From Pseudobdellovibrionaceae bacterium (GTDB lineage Bacteria > Bdellovibrionota > Bdellovibrionia > Bdellovibrionales > UBA1609), in NCBI GenBank assembly GCA_020635055.1, contig JACKAN010000016.1:1-64000 (forward strand): a stretch of DNA of 64,000 nt, read 5' to 3'. This document shows positions 26,795-35,619 of the stretch, piece after piece. Position 1 is the first letter of the stretch. Every line of letters begins with the position of its first letter. The translations under genes were made by a program, and so were the position numbers. Below the pieces are notes generated by a model. It ran no database searches. It saw only the letters and a program-made list of their open reading frames with translations, and had not been told where the DNA came from.

Positions 26795-27607
26795 CTAGGA
26801 TGTCAAAAATTTACTTACTAACTCGATAAATTCCTTTGGTTTTTCAGAATGAACCCAATGGCCACAATCCTCGATTTCCACCCCTTGAACCCAAGAATTG
26901 CAAGCCATCATACGATTAAAAACATCTGGGGAAAGCTCATCTGATTTTTCGCCTCGAATCACCAATGTGGGCACATTGAGTCGTTCCAACTCACTCCAAC
27001 GTTCTTTAATGCGTCCCTCGTCTAAAGTTGCAAAAACTCCTGGTTTAGAAAAGCGCCAATCCAGCTGCTTTTGAGCATTTTCAGATATATTGCTGTAAAA
27101 ATACTGGCTAAGAAGCTCGGGATGAGGCTGATTTTGAATTAACTCTAAAAACTCACTATGGAAAAAGTCTCTCGCCTCATTGCGATTGGCAAATGGAACT
27201 GGCACTAAATTGATCAATTTCTTTATTTTATCACTGGATTCAGTGTTTTTGTTAGGACCTATGTCCTCTATGACCAATTTCCTAACTTTTTCTGGGTAGA
27301 GATCGGCAAAAACTAATGCATTGCGTCCACCCATGGAGTGTCCAACAAGATTCACTTTTGACCAGCCTAATTCTTGCAAAATGTTATTAAGATCCTGAGC
27401 ATAATCTTCTGGATTGTAACCGAAAGCCGGCTGAAAACTCCTGCCATGGCCCCTTTGATCTAATAAAAGAATTTCAAAATCCCCAACAAATGAGGGCGTG
27501 ATTTTGCGCCAATTGGCCCCTGAACCCAAAAGTCCGTGAAGAAAAACTAATTTTGGAGCTGATGCCGAGCCAAGAATTTGATAATGAAATTGATTAAGAA
27601 TAGACAT
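26795..27607 (-). CDS. alpha/beta-fold hydrolase (YbfF-type esterase)
   Basis: 270 residues, cytoplasmic. Oxyanion segment LHGLLGSGANW, DQRGHGRS, the nucleophile elbow GHSMGG, and the catalytic His in DCGHWVHSEKP near the C-terminus. The pattern is closest to YbfF-like carboxylesterases. Substrate not predictable. It starts 23 bases before the helicase start on the same strand, so the two may be co-transcribed. Confidence 0.9.
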   Translation of the reverse strand: MSILNQFHYQILGSASAPKLVFLHGLLGSGANWRKITPSFVGDFEILLLDQRGHGRSFQPAFGYNPEDYAQDLNNILQELGWSKVNLVGHSMGGRNALVFADLYPEKVRKLVIEDIGPNKNTESSDKIKKLINLVPVPFANRNEARDFFHSEFLELIQNQPHPELLSQYFYSNISENAQKQLDWRFSKPGVFATLDEGRIKERWSELERLNVPTLVIRGEKSDELSPDVFNRMMACNSWVQGVEIEDCGHWVHSEKPKEFIELVSKFLTS

Positions 27608-27649
27608 GTTATGAATTTAACTGTTTTTCTATGATTTGAGAAGTAACCC

Positions 27650-28927
27650 ATGACCCTAAAAGATAAACCAAAATTAAGCCCGCAATGGATAGACCCTAGA
27701 GCTTACAAAATAGTAGAGTCCCTTCAAAAGAAAGGGTTTACCACTTATCTCGTTGGGGGATGTGTACGCGATTTACTATTGGGAATTCAGCCCAAAGATT
27801 ATGATATCGCCACCAATGCTCACCCAAGAGATGTGAAAAGAATTATTCCTCAATCCTATATCATTGGGCGGCGATTCCGCTTGGTTTTAGTAAAAAGAAA
27901 TGAATTACAGTTTGAAGTATCTACATTTCGCAGGGAAATGAGCGAAGAAGAAAAAGAGAATCCCGCAGAAGACGCACCCATCGGAGATAATTTTTGGGGA
28001 ACGCCAGAAGAAGATGCTCTTCGACGAGATTTTACAATTAATGCCATGCTCTATGACCCCATTAAAGACCATCTCATCGATTATGCCAATGGCTTAAAAG
28101 ACTTAGAGGATGGATCCATTCGAATGATTGGTGATCCCAAAGTGCGTCTTCTCGAAGATCCCATAAGAATACTCAGAGCCATTCGCCTAGCCCATAAAAT
28201 TCGTTTTTCTTTAGAAAAGGATTTACGCCAGGCCATCTGTGAAACCGCGGAATCCCTTGTAGATACAGCCCTCCCTCGGCGAAGAGAAGAGTTTTTAAAG
28301 TTCTTGCGATTAAAAGAACCACTTCTTCCTTTTTTAGACTGTCATGATCTCGGTGTTTTAAAATGTATTGCCCCAACTCTAGATGAGGCCTTTCTCGCAG
28401 ATGATTCTCGCAAAGAGTTAGTCCGTTACATGCAAAATTACCATGATTACCCAATTAATGCTGATTTGCCCTTAGAACTTTTTGTGACCTTCACCCATGC
28501 TGTACTCAAATCCACTGTAATGAAAGACCTGCCCGAACCAATAAATGCCAAATCCATACTTGAGCAAGCTCAAGTAAAATCTTTTATGAAAAATGAATTG
28601 GGTATGTTTAATCATGAACAAGTGACCTTAGCTAAGGCATTGCAAATTCAAAGTATTCTCTTAAAAACTAAGAATTTTGAAAAAAAGGGCGAAAGACGCC
28701 GGATGGCTATCTTAAAAAATGATGCCTTTCCTATTTCACTGGCAATTGCTCAACGTGACCATAGTCTAAGTTGTGAGCAGGAATTCTTCTGGAAAAAGCA
28801 GTACGAGATTTTTAAACCACTTATTGAACAGTCCCGCTTAGAGAATCCCCCTTTTAAAAGAAAAAAAATGAGAAGAAAAAAAAGAAATACTAAAACTTGG
28901 CGAAAGCCAGAGGCTAAGATAAAGTAA
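27650..28927 (+). CDS. pcnB: poly(A) polymerase I (CCA-adding family)
   Basis: 425 residues. Class II nucleotidyltransferase head: YLVGGCVRDLLLGIQPKDYD with the GG and DxD-type metal site. The following IIGRRFRLVLV segment (RRFRL) is the mark of poly(A) polymerases rather than CCA enzymes. RRDFTINAMLYDP and EDPIRILRAIRLAHKIRF are the next conserved blocks. The C-terminus is extremely basic (KRKKMRRKKRNTKTW), as in PcnB. It would add 3' tails that mark RNA for decay. Divergent from the hydrolase/helicase pair. Confidence 0.9.
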   Translation: MTLKDKPKLSPQWIDPRAYKIVESLQKKGFTTYLVGGCVRDLLLGIQPKDYDIATNAHPRDVKRIIPQSYIIGRRFRLVLVKRNELQFEVSTFRREMSEEEKENPAEDAPIGDNFWGTPEEDALRRDFTINAMLYDPIKDHLIDYANGLKDLEDGSIRMIGDPKVRLLEDPIRILRAIRLAHKIRFSLEKDLRQAICETAESLVDTALPRRREEFLKFLRLKEPLLPFLDCHDLGVLKCIAPTLDEAFLADDSRKELVRYMQNYHDYPINADLPLELFVTFTHAVLKSTVMKDLPEPINAKSILEQAQVKSFMKNELGMFNHEQVTLAKALQIQSILLKTKNFEKKGERRRMAILKNDAFPISLAIAQRDHSLSCEQEFFWKKQYEIFKPLIEQSRLENPPFKRKKMRRKKRNTKTWRKPEAKIK

Positions 28928-28955
28928 CATCTGGTCGCCATTTAAGGAGAAATAT

Positions 28956-29192
28956 ATGAGTCCATCTATTTGGCAAATTTTAATTGTACTTTTAATTGTT
29001 GTTGTCCTATTTGGTGCCAACCGATTACCCAACTTAGGAAAATCATTGGGCCAAGCCATACGTGGCTTTAAAAAAGGTATCAGTGAGGATGAAATAGATA
29101 TCACCGAAACTGCTAAAAATGAACAAATTCAAGAGGGTGAAAAAGACACTCGTTCTCAAAAAGAAAAAGTAGAAGAAAAATCTAAACAGTAG
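28956..29192 (+). CDS. tatA: Sec-independent translocase subunit TatA
   Basis: 78 residues: one N-terminal membrane helix (IWQILIVLLIVVVLFG), then the hinge and amphipathic helix with the conserved FGANRLPNLGKSLGQAIRGF motif, then an acidic/basic charged tail. Start with AAGGAGAAATAT. Forms the pore of the twin-arginine export system. No tatB or tatC is adjacent. Confidence 0.95.
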   Translation: MSPSIWQILIVLLIVVVLFGANRLPNLGKSLGQAIRGFKKGISEDEIDITETAKNEQIQEGEKDTRSQKEKVEEKSKQ

Positions 29193-29276
29193 TTAGTTTT
29201 ACAGTTTCTAACAGGCACGTGAAATCCCTATTGTACATTTTTTTCTTAATGCTTATTGATGTGCTTGGAGTTTTTT

Positions 29277-29611
29277 ATGCTCAAATATATTTGTCACCTA
29301 TTTTTATTTTTCCTTTCACTCTCCCTAGTCTCTTGTTTCAACAGCAAAACAAAGGAATACGATTTGAATCAAATATTAAAAATTACTCATTTTGATAACA
29401 GAAGTGGCAATCATCCATTAAATAGGTGGTCGCGATAAAGCGCTTACGTAAAATCACGCAACTAGCGACTGACAAAGGCCTTTGCCTCGTTTTCATATTT
29501 CATCTTAATTCATCATTTTTCACTATGTTTAATGGATTCGGCGGGCATGGCGGGGGAAAAACGGTGCCAGAGTTAAGAGGACCTATCGATATTCAATATA
29601 TATATTCATAA
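29277..29611 (+). pseudogene. decayed lipoprotein gene
   Basis: The ATG at 29277 opens a 53-codon frame with a lipoprotein signal (FLSLSLVSC) that stops at 29436-29438. An overlapping frame (29426-29611) continues with FTMFNGFGGHGGGKTVPELR and a few further residues. The two pieces probably are one lipoprotein broken by a frameshift. No family recognised. Confidence 0.4.
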
Positions 29612-29997
29612 ATCTGTTCTTTTTTGGGCGGATTTATGAAGTAAGTCCATCGAATCTTCGAATTATACACTTGATTGACTGTTATATGTTTAGAGTCTTG
29701 ATCCAAAACTTCACCTTCAATACAAAAATGATCATCCCGCATCACCTGTCTTATTTTCTTTAAACCATCTTCACACCGATCAAGATCAAAGGCCCTTCTA
29801 GTGCTAATAGAGTACCGAACACCTTCTAATTCAAAATATCCCTGAAGAGAGAAATTGCTATTTCTCTCTTCAATACAGTTAAAATAAGTAGGTTTATCAA
29901 AACAGAAATCTTTAACACCCACGCCAAACGAATAGTGAGGGGTTAGGAAAGCAAACAGCAAAACAAACTTAAATTTCTTCACTCTTAATTCTCTCAT
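29593..29997 (-). CDS. exported hypothetical protein downstream of the transglycosylase
   Basis: About 130 residues. The N-terminus FKFVLLFAFLTPHYSFG is a signal peptide. The mature part has four Cys (CFDKPTYFNC, RCEDG, FCIEG) suggesting two disulphides. Its start overlaps the end of the transglycosylase gene, so it is likely co-transcribed. A GTG five codons inside the ATG at 29997 is an equally good start. Function unknown. Confidence 0.55.
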   Translation of the reverse strand: MRELRVKKFKFVLLFAFLTPHYSFGVGVKDFCFDKPTYFNCIEERNSNFSLQGYFELEGVRYSISTRRAFDLDRCEDGLKKIRQVMRDDHFCIEGEVLDQDSKHITVNQVYNSKIRWTYFINPPKKEQIYEYIY

Positions 29998-30688
29998 AAA
30001 GTTTAATGAACTTTTTAATCTGGGGATGATTCATAGAACGATAGCCTTTATATAGCATTATTGTCTCAAGCCACGATGCTTCTTTGTATCTGGCATCAGC
30101 AATCTGTTTCTTCCGATATAGCCAGCGTATACCTGCCGCAATGTTTATGTTTGGGTCATAGAGATCATCTTGCTCAAGATGAAGAAGATGGTTTCTTAAT
30201 TCTTTTCTATGCCCAGATAAATATTTAACAGTTTGATCTGTGACCTGCATTAACCCTCGTGCATGGCCAGCCCTTTTTCCAGCATAAGCTTTGGCCTTAG
30301 GATTAAAAGATGATTCTGTGGCAATCATGACCTTAACAAAATCAGGGTCAAGTGGAACTTTTGGCTTTAAAATGTCATTCCAATACTTAACCCATCCATC
30401 AATGAGTTGATTGTATTCATTGCCTTTTTTATATCCAAGTTTGTTTTGGCTTATTTTGGGCTTCATTTTAGAGAAAAATGAATTTGAAATGAGATAAATT
30501 TCATCATCATACAGAGTATCCCTACCTGAGCGATTCTTTACACAAGTACCTTTGCGGTAGTGTTCTTTAACATTAAACTTTTTTCGAGTATGTGCATCAA
30601 CGTGAGAAGGGCTTCTCCAATGCTGGCCTAAAGGACACTTTCTCCATGGGTGCTTTTTGTCATCAACAACTTTCTTTTTCTTACTCAT
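29969..30688 (-). CDS. lytic transglycosylase (SLT-type) with a Cys/His N-terminal region
   Basis: About 239 residues from the ATG at 30688. Residues about 90-220 are a goose-type/SLT lysozyme fold: VMIATESSFNPKAKAYAGK with the catalytic Glu, ARGLMQVTDQTVKYL, and DPNINIAAGIRWLYRK. There is no signal peptide. Instead an N-terminal segment with Cys and His (KCPLGQHWRSPSHVDAHTRK, then HYRKGTC) may bind a metal or DNA. Its ATG overlaps the end of the methylase remnant by context: the remnant stops two bases before it. A cytoplasmic SLT enzyme next to restriction-modification genes suggests a phage or plasmid origin; that is inference. Confidence 0.8.
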   Translation of the reverse strand: MSKKKKVVDDKKHPWRKCPLGQHWRSPSHVDAHTRKKFNVKEHYRKGTCVKNRSGRDTLYDDEIYLISNSFFSKMKPKISQNKLGYKKGNEYNQLIDGWVKYWNDILKPKVPLDPDFVKVMIATESSFNPKAKAYAGKRAGHARGLMQVTDQTVKYLSGHRKELRNHLLHLEQDDLYDPNINIAAGIRWLYRKKQIADARYKEASWLETIMLYKGYRSMNHPQIKKFIKLYERIKSEEI

Positions 30689-30689
30689 T

Positions 30690-30875
30690 TTATAACTTCC
30701 ATATCTCTTCAAAGGCTTTTTGTGCCATCGACTTTGTACGATCAAGTATTGTATCTGTTGACCAATCTAATACTTTCAAAACTCCATCATCAAAACCTGC
30801 GGCCTCAATGCCATAATCCAATCCGCCTGCACCAGTATAAAGGCTAATGACCTTTTTAATATTTTTTCGACTCAT
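30690..30875 (-). pseudogene. internally deleted C5-cytosine DNA methyltransferase
   Basis: 61 codons. The first 30 residues carry motif I of cytosine-5 methylases (VISLYTGAGGLDYGIEAAGF). The remaining 30 (VLDWSTDTILDRTKSMAQKA and so on) look like an unrelated end, so most of the enzyme (PC motif, ENV, target recognition) is missing. A single large in-frame deletion would explain it. It is divergent from the C-protein-like regulator at 30980. Confidence 0.65.
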
Positions 30876-30953
30876 TACTTATACCCATTCCTTGGTAAAT
30901 CTCTTATTATTACCTAAGTAGTTAATGTTCGTTACCATTGTTGGGTTATTAAA

Positions 30954-30970
30954 GTGTATTGTCAATACAC
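30954..30970. promoter_or_regulatory. palindromic operator before the C-protein-like gene
   Basis: Perfect inverted repeat GTGTATTG-T-CAATACAC. It sits immediately before the regulator's start, in the divergent region shared with the methylase remnant. Controller (C) proteins of restriction systems bind paired palindromes here; only one clear copy is visible. Confidence 0.6.
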
Positions 30971-30979
30971 GAGGTGGAT

Positions 30980-31213
30980 GTGCTTAGATTTAATTTAAAA
31001 GATGCCATGCAGGCTTACGAGGCGAAAACGGGAATTCATTTGACCTACGAGGAACTCTCTAACCTCACTAGTGTTTCTGTGGAAACGCTTAAATCTATAG
31101 CAACTCGGCCTGAGTACAACGCGACGCTCAAAATGATTGCCGAAATAGCAACAGCCCTCAATATTAACCCAGTAAATTACCTTGAGTGGAACGGGACTAA
31201 AAATGAAAAATAA
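30980..31213 (+). CDS. XRE-family regulator, restriction-controller (C-protein) like
   Basis: 77 residues from GTG 30980 (GAGG five bases before it; an upstream TTG at 30959 lies inside the operator and GTG 30974 is too close). A single helix-turn-helix: LTYEELSNLTSVSVETLKSI, followed by MIAEIATALNINPVNYLEWN. The size and the short overlap of its end with the next reading frame fit C proteins that time expression of a restriction enzyme. A plain XRE repressor cannot be excluded. Confidence 0.75.
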   Translation: MLRFNLKDAMQAYEAKTGIHLTYEELSNLTSVSVETLKSIATRPEYNATLKMIAEIATALNINPVNYLEWNGTKNEK

Positions 31214-31280
31214 GATCACTATAGAAAAGCTAACGGGCCTTTCCAATCAAGATTTGGCAGACGCATTTACCAGAAAATAA
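31203..31280 (+). pseudogene. 25-codon stub, probable start of a lost restriction-endonuclease gene
   Basis: An ATG overlapping the regulator's end starts MKNKITIEKLTGLSNQDLAD and stops six codons later. In C-R operons the endonuclease gene starts exactly in this way. The stub is too short to identify. The following 100 bases hold no gene. Confidence 0.35.
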
Positions 31281-31380
31281 TGTTACCAAATTGAAATCGT
31301 GTTAAAGATAGACGCATCGAAAGTCATGAATAAGTCTTCCAATGGCTAAGTGATTTAGGGGACGTTCAATTTAATAATCT

Positions 31381-32631
31381 CTAATTTATATTTAAATAAG
31401 CTTTTAGATATTTATCAGGAAGACGTTTTTTAAGAGTTGAGTCTACATTAATGTCTTTCTCGATATCTTCACGAAAGCTTTGCATAATATCTTCCAAACT
31501 TGAAAGCATGAGACGTATATTTTTCTCACTCACAACTAATTTTAGAGCCACGGGAAGATGGCTTCTTAGTTTTTTTGCTAAAGCCACTCTGCCCTTCTCA
31601 TTGATTCTTAAATTAATAGATGCGGCTAGACCTCTTTCACCCGAAAATGGCACCAAGTTTGTCGCCTCGTACACTCCATTGGGTGATTCACCATCTTGGT
31701 AGGCCTTGAATATATCTATGACAGATAATTTTACAGCCTCAACAGGAAGACGTATACCAATATGATCCTCTTGTCGGCATTCGTTAAGATGATCATCTGA
31801 CAGTGTTTTCCAACTGTCGCCCAATGAGTTTTGTACTTGAAGACCAATCTCTGTGCCCTCAGAATCTTTGGCTTCTGTATCATGTAGTAACATTGACAAA
31901 ATATCACCTTTATACTCTTTAAAAAAACCACCAAGGTGACTAGAAGCCCATTTTTTAAGTTGAAATCTTGGTACACGTATGTGACCAGCAGCAAAAGCAT
32001 CTGTAAGAAAATGATCTGCAAACCCATTTATAAAAAGAGCATTTCTTAAATGTAAATCACTTTGCTTTATTAAACCTTTCTTTCTTAATTCCCCTGCTAA
32101 AATCGCTTCTTTAATCGCTAGACCATGTATACGCACATAGGCTTTCATATTGTGCCAACCAAAATGATCCGTATTTGCCAAGATTGTTTTAATCATGTTT
32201 CGTGAATTAATAAAGGTGACCCAATCGCAACTGGGGTATTCAACTTCAGGGTGATCTCGCTGCTCTTGATGGACCTTACCCTGACTATCAATACATTTAA
32301 ATATTCTTTCCAACCCACCATCCGTTATTTCAGTATTTCCCACTTCTTCAAAAGCCAAATTCTCCTTAAGATAAAAGTCTCCTAAAACGATTAACTGACC
32401 ATAGCTCATTGAAATCATCTCATCTTTTCTTGGAATCTTATTGGATTGACAATAGCCTGTGTCTAACTGCAGTTGTTCACATGCATCAAGAAATCCTCTG
32501 TCACCTAAATAAAGATGCTCTCCACCAGACCAAAGAATTTCAGCGGAGTTTTCTTTAGGGCAATTATTCGCACTAACAATTGAACACCAGATCAGAGATG
32601 TAAAAATCAACCACTTGTTAATGTTAAACAT
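31381..32631 (-). CDS. exported His/Asp-rich protein, possibly phospholipase C/P1 nuclease-like
   Basis: 416 residues from the ATG at 32631 (GGAGAAATATCA before it); an in-frame ATG seven codons upstream has no such site. Signal peptide to about ISVSAN. The central part holds FGWHNMKAYVRIHGLAIKEA and ALFINGFADHFLTDAFAAGH. This helix pattern, with H-x-n-H and HFLTDAFAAGH, recalls the zinc-binding helices of alpha-toxin/P1-type hydrolases. The assignment is tentative; metal ligands were judged by eye. A FliA-like promoter lies about 60 bases upstream. Confidence 0.6.
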   Translation of the reverse strand: MFNINKWLIFTSLIWCSIVSANNCPKENSAEILWSGGEHLYLGDRGFLDACEQLQLDTGYCQSNKIPRKDEMISMSYGQLIVLGDFYLKENLAFEEVGNTEITDGGLERIFKCIDSQGKVHQEQRDHPEVEYPSCDWVTFINSRNMIKTILANTDHFGWHNMKAYVRIHGLAIKEAILAGELRKKGLIKQSDLHLRNALFINGFADHFLTDAFAAGHIRVPRFQLKKWASSHLGGFFKEYKGDILSMLLHDTEAKDSEGTEIGLQVQNSLGDSWKTLSDDHLNECRQEDHIGIRLPVEAVKLSVIDIFKAYQDGESPNGVYEATNLVPFSGERGLAASINLRINEKGRVALAKKLRSHLPVALKLVVSEKNIRLMLSSLEDIMQSFREDIEKDINVDSTLKKRLPDKYLKAYLNIN

Positions 32632-32692
32632 TGATATTTCTCCATTGATCACCTAGGAGCGCTTTTTTTTATTGCTCTCTAGATCAAAGGCT

Positions 32693-32720
32693 TTATCGAC
32701 CAAGGCAATGGTGGACCTTA
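32693..32720 (-). promoter_or_regulatory. FliA-like promoter for the exported protein at 31381-32631
   Basis: Minus strand TAAGGTCC, 12 bases, GTCGATAA. The -10 box matches consensus at 7 of 8 positions. Confidence 0.45.
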
Positions 32721-32767
32721 GTCATTTAGATAATTAACTTTATAACTAGACCTCCGTCCCGCAAAAG

Positions 32768-32996
32768 GTGCCAGGTTCCGAATCCTCCAACAGGAGGTCA
32801 TCATCAAATGCATTCCGTCCTGTTAAGGTTTTGTTTTAAAATAAAAATATATTTAAACTCAGGTTTAGAATGTTAGATCTCGAATATTTTTTAATTCATT
32901 TCTCTGTTTTAGCCGCATACAAATTTAACTAGCTTAGTACTAAGGTAAGTTTACTTAACTTTTAGACCTGATACGTCCAGAAAGAGAACCTGGCAC
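32768..32996. repeat. inverted pair of GTGCCAGGTTC elements in a 550-base gene-free stretch
   Basis: GTGCCAGGTTC at 32768-32778 and its exact complement at 32986-32996, 207 bases apart. The stretch 32653-33199 holds no gene. It also contains CTCTCCCGGTGAGGG-type palindromic sequence near 33060 and a hairpin CACGCGC-TT-GCGCGTG near 33090. These resemble REP-like mobile repeats; a non-coding RNA is possible but unsupported. Confidence 0.4.
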
Positions 32997-33199
32997 TCTT
33001 AATCTTTTTTACTGCCAGCTGGTAAAAAACAGCTTCCTTGCCATCTGGTTCCAAATTCTCTCTCCCGGTGAGGGTTAGGGACCAACGCACGCGCTTGCGC
33101 GTGTTGACTCATTTTTCGGTAACAGTAATTACCAGGCAATTCGTTGTCATACAGGATAACACCAGGCTAATATATCTCCCACCATACTTGGGAGGAGTT

Positions 33200-33892
33200 A
33201 TGACACAAAACAAACTGTTAGTTGCAACATTTTTAGCCTTAGTTTTTATTGTAGGCTGCACGAAACAGCAACCAAAATCCGAAAAGGTTGAAGCACCAAT
33301 AACTATAACTGAAGATTTGCCACATCCATCCCCCGCAAGTGGTTTTTCACCAGTAGAGCTTGCGGCTCAAAAAAAATGTAATGACGTATGGGCGGCGGCA
33401 GCTGAAGCATATAGGAAATTTGAAGAGAAGAGTAATGCTACAACCTTTAAAGCGCTTACAGACTCAATTCCAAAACCACTAATACCCTTTTCACGCTGTG
33501 ATAATCAAAATGTTATACTCCAAGCCTTAGATTATAAAATGGGCGAACTCTTAAAAAATTCTGGGGATGTTTTTAATTTTACTGTGTTTTTAGCCAAAGT
33601 TCAACACATAGGTGATGGTGCTATCTCCGAAGGTATATGTGAGCAGGGACCGAACCTTTTAAAAAAAGATACGACCAATTTTTTAAGAGCCCTAAAGCAA
33701 GAACGTAGCTCTTTTGTACAAATAGACTGCTTGCTTGCTTCCACATATGACTTTATTGATATGCCACCCGAGCAAATCCGTAAGGGCCTACAATTAAGAA
33801 TCGACTTATTAAAAAAAGTGAAGAGTGAAAATCTAAAAGAGATTAGAGATGAGCTGATTGGTGTCATTATAGGAAGAATCAATCAACTCTAA
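33200..33892 (+). CDS. lipoprotein of unknown function
   Basis: 230 residues from the ATG at 33200, which has GGGAGGAG three bases before it. Signal peptide with lipobox FIVGC (Cys about residue 19). The mature part is mostly helical and polar (AAQKKCNDVWAAAAEAYRKF, then DALDYKMGELL-like helices) with several Cys. No domain recognised. Confidence 0.75.
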   Translation: MTQNKLLVATFLALVFIVGCTKQQPKSEKVEAPITITEDLPHPSPASGFSPVELAAQKKCNDVWAAAAEAYRKFEEKSNATTFKALTDSIPKPLIPFSRCDNQNVILQALDYKMGELLKNSGDVFNFTVFLAKVQHIGDGAISEGICEQGPNLLKKDTTNFLRALKQERSSFVQIDCLLASTYDFIDMPPEQIRKGLQLRIDLLKKVKSENLKEIRDELIGVIIGRINQL

Positions 33893-33903
33893 TCAGTAGC
33901 CTA

Positions 33904-34722
33904 TTAGTTGGTACTTCTATCTCTCGCAGCAGGAGGTGCATTCATTGGCAATTGATCTTTCAGGCTTGCAGAAATCGTTTCGGGGAAAAATTCATTACAA
34001 ATTCTAATATGTTCAAAAAGTGAATTCATTAAAAACATAGCTCCCTTTTGATTGTCATTAACTAATTCCGATTGATAAGCATTTTTAATATTATCAAATC
34101 TTGCAATACTATTGTTTTTAACAAATCCATTCACCCGTGTAGTTTCTCGGGAGGTGTACTCTTTATAATTATCTACCTCATAAGGAAGGATGCTCGTAAT
34201 TTTACTTATAATACTTTCACATTCATTGAGCTTTTTACCATGAATTTTCACTTTTTCATTGAGTGATCTACAAGTATTTTCAGATCCATAATAACAGCTA
34301 TACTCATTTTTTAAATTTAACAAAATATTGCCAGACTTTAAACACTGAGTGGCTCGATGTATTTGCCCCTTAACTAAATGATATGTTGAGAACTTGTAAC
34401 TCCCATCAGGTTGTTTATGTGCAACTGACAACCTAGAGTCTTCAGCACCAAAATCATTTTTTTCTAAATAAAAGCTACCGTCTTTAGCGGCGATCAACTT
34501 ATCACCCGACTTGTAATTAGTTATATTCGATCCACTGACTTCGGGTTGAATATACAATTGATTTTTCGAGCTTGTTGGTACTGACTTTTCTTCTGAAACC
34601 AGGCGAATATCTTGATTATTAATCGCATACTTCAATTGCTTAATATAGTGATCCGTATCTGCATTAGAAGTTGAAATCTGAATTAGCGAAAATAAAAATA
34701 ATATTAATTTTAAATATTTCAT
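33904..34722 (-). CDS. exported hypothetical protein
   Basis: 272 residues, signal peptide ending near STSNA. The mature half starts with charged helical sequence. A middle part contains two nearby Cys pairs (CYYGSENTC, then NECESI) and the C-terminus is Pro/Arg-rich. Not recognised. It converges with the lipoprotein gene at 33200. Upstream is a promoter with exactly the same -35 octamer and spacing as that before the PilZ gene. Confidence 0.65.
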   Translation of the reverse strand: MKYLKLILFLFSLIQISTSNADTDHYIKQLKYAINNQDIRLVSEEKSVPTSSKNQLYIQPEVSGSNITNYKSGDKLIAAKDGSFYLEKNDFGAEDSRLSVAHKQPDGSYKFSTYHLVKGQIHRATQCLKSGNILLNLKNEYSCYYGSENTCRSLNEKVKIHGKKLNECESIISKITSILPYEVDNYKEYTSRETTRVNGFVKNNSIARFDNIKNAYQSELVNDNQKGAMFLMNSLFEHIRICNEFFPETISASLKDQLPMNAPPAARDRSTN

Positions 34723-34743
34723 TCTTACTATTTTAATAGATAT

Positions 34744-34770
34744 CTATTCGCCTGCAATGGACTAAAGTTT
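34744..34770 (-). promoter_or_regulatory. FliA-like promoter for 33904-34722
   Basis: Minus strand AAACTTTA (continuing GTCC), 11 bases, GCGAATAG. The first 12 bases AAACTTTAGTCC are identical, at identical spacing, to the element before the PilZ gene at 45871-45897. Confidence 0.5.
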
Positions 34771-34907
34771 GAATTATAAAAACCAAATAAAATATTTTCT
34801 ACTTTGTGACCATAGACCAGCGGTTATCACAATTTACAAAAAAAATGACTACCAGGAATCTGAGTAGCCATGAGTAATTTAAAAAATTATAAAACTATAA
34901 GTATGTT

Positions 34908-35459
34908 TTAAAACTTACAAGATTTTTCAAAACTAGAAGGCGTAAATCCTTTCTGTGTTTCAGAAACATAAACACTCTTAATCTCACCCATTTCATTTTT
35001 ATTTACCTTAATATTGTGGGTATACTTTTGTTTTCTTCCAAAATTAAGTGCGTGTTTAACTTCTATATTTAACTCAGTATCAGATACATCACATTTATAA
35101 ATGGTTTGGGTTTCCCCAGAATAATTATAATTTACAGAAGTCCAAACACCAGCTCTAAACTCTCCTTCTATGTCAGGAATTTTTTCGTCAACATTAATTA
35201 CAAAACGAGCCGTCAATTCGTTGGTATTTCCAGAGATATATGAACGATAAGCGGCTGTTAACTCACAGAGTCCTTCGGTATTGCTTCCCACTATTTTTTT
35301 TTCTTCTTTGGCCTTAACACCAAAAAATTCTGATATTGTAATTATGCAACTGGACTCGTCAGTTGAAGCTTCATGCATATTTTCCTGGGCAGCTGCATAA
35401 ACTGAAACATTGATAATTAGACTTGTAAAAAAAGTTACGATCACTGAAAACTTAATCAT
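34908..35459 (-). CDS. exported hypothetical protein
   Basis: 183 residues from the ATG at 35459 (AGGAGG five bases before it; an upstream GTG overlaps that site). Signal peptide to about VYAAA. The mature part is predicted beta-rich with a Cys near each end (SSCIITISEFFG, SFEKSCKF). No family recognised. The 185-base gap to the next gene holds only the FliA-like promoter. Confidence 0.65.
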   Translation of the reverse strand: MIKFSVIVTFFTSLIINVSVYAAAQENMHEASTDESSCIITISEFFGVKAKEEKKIVGSNTEGLCELTAAYRSYISGNTNELTARFVINVDEKIPDIEGEFRAGVWTSVNYNYSGETQTIYKCDVSDTELNIEVKHALNFGRKQKYTHNIKVNKNEMGEIKSVYVSETQKGFTPSSFEKSCKF

Positions 35460-35619
35460 TGGCACCTCCTAAAGCACTTTCGGCATCCTAATGATACATT
35501 GCGGCAAAGTAAAATTATTTCTAATAGAAATTGCAAAAAATAAAATATTTTCCCACTTCATTTACCAATTTCATAAACTAAGATTTACTTATTTAAAATT
35601 ATTACATTGTTTAAATTAA

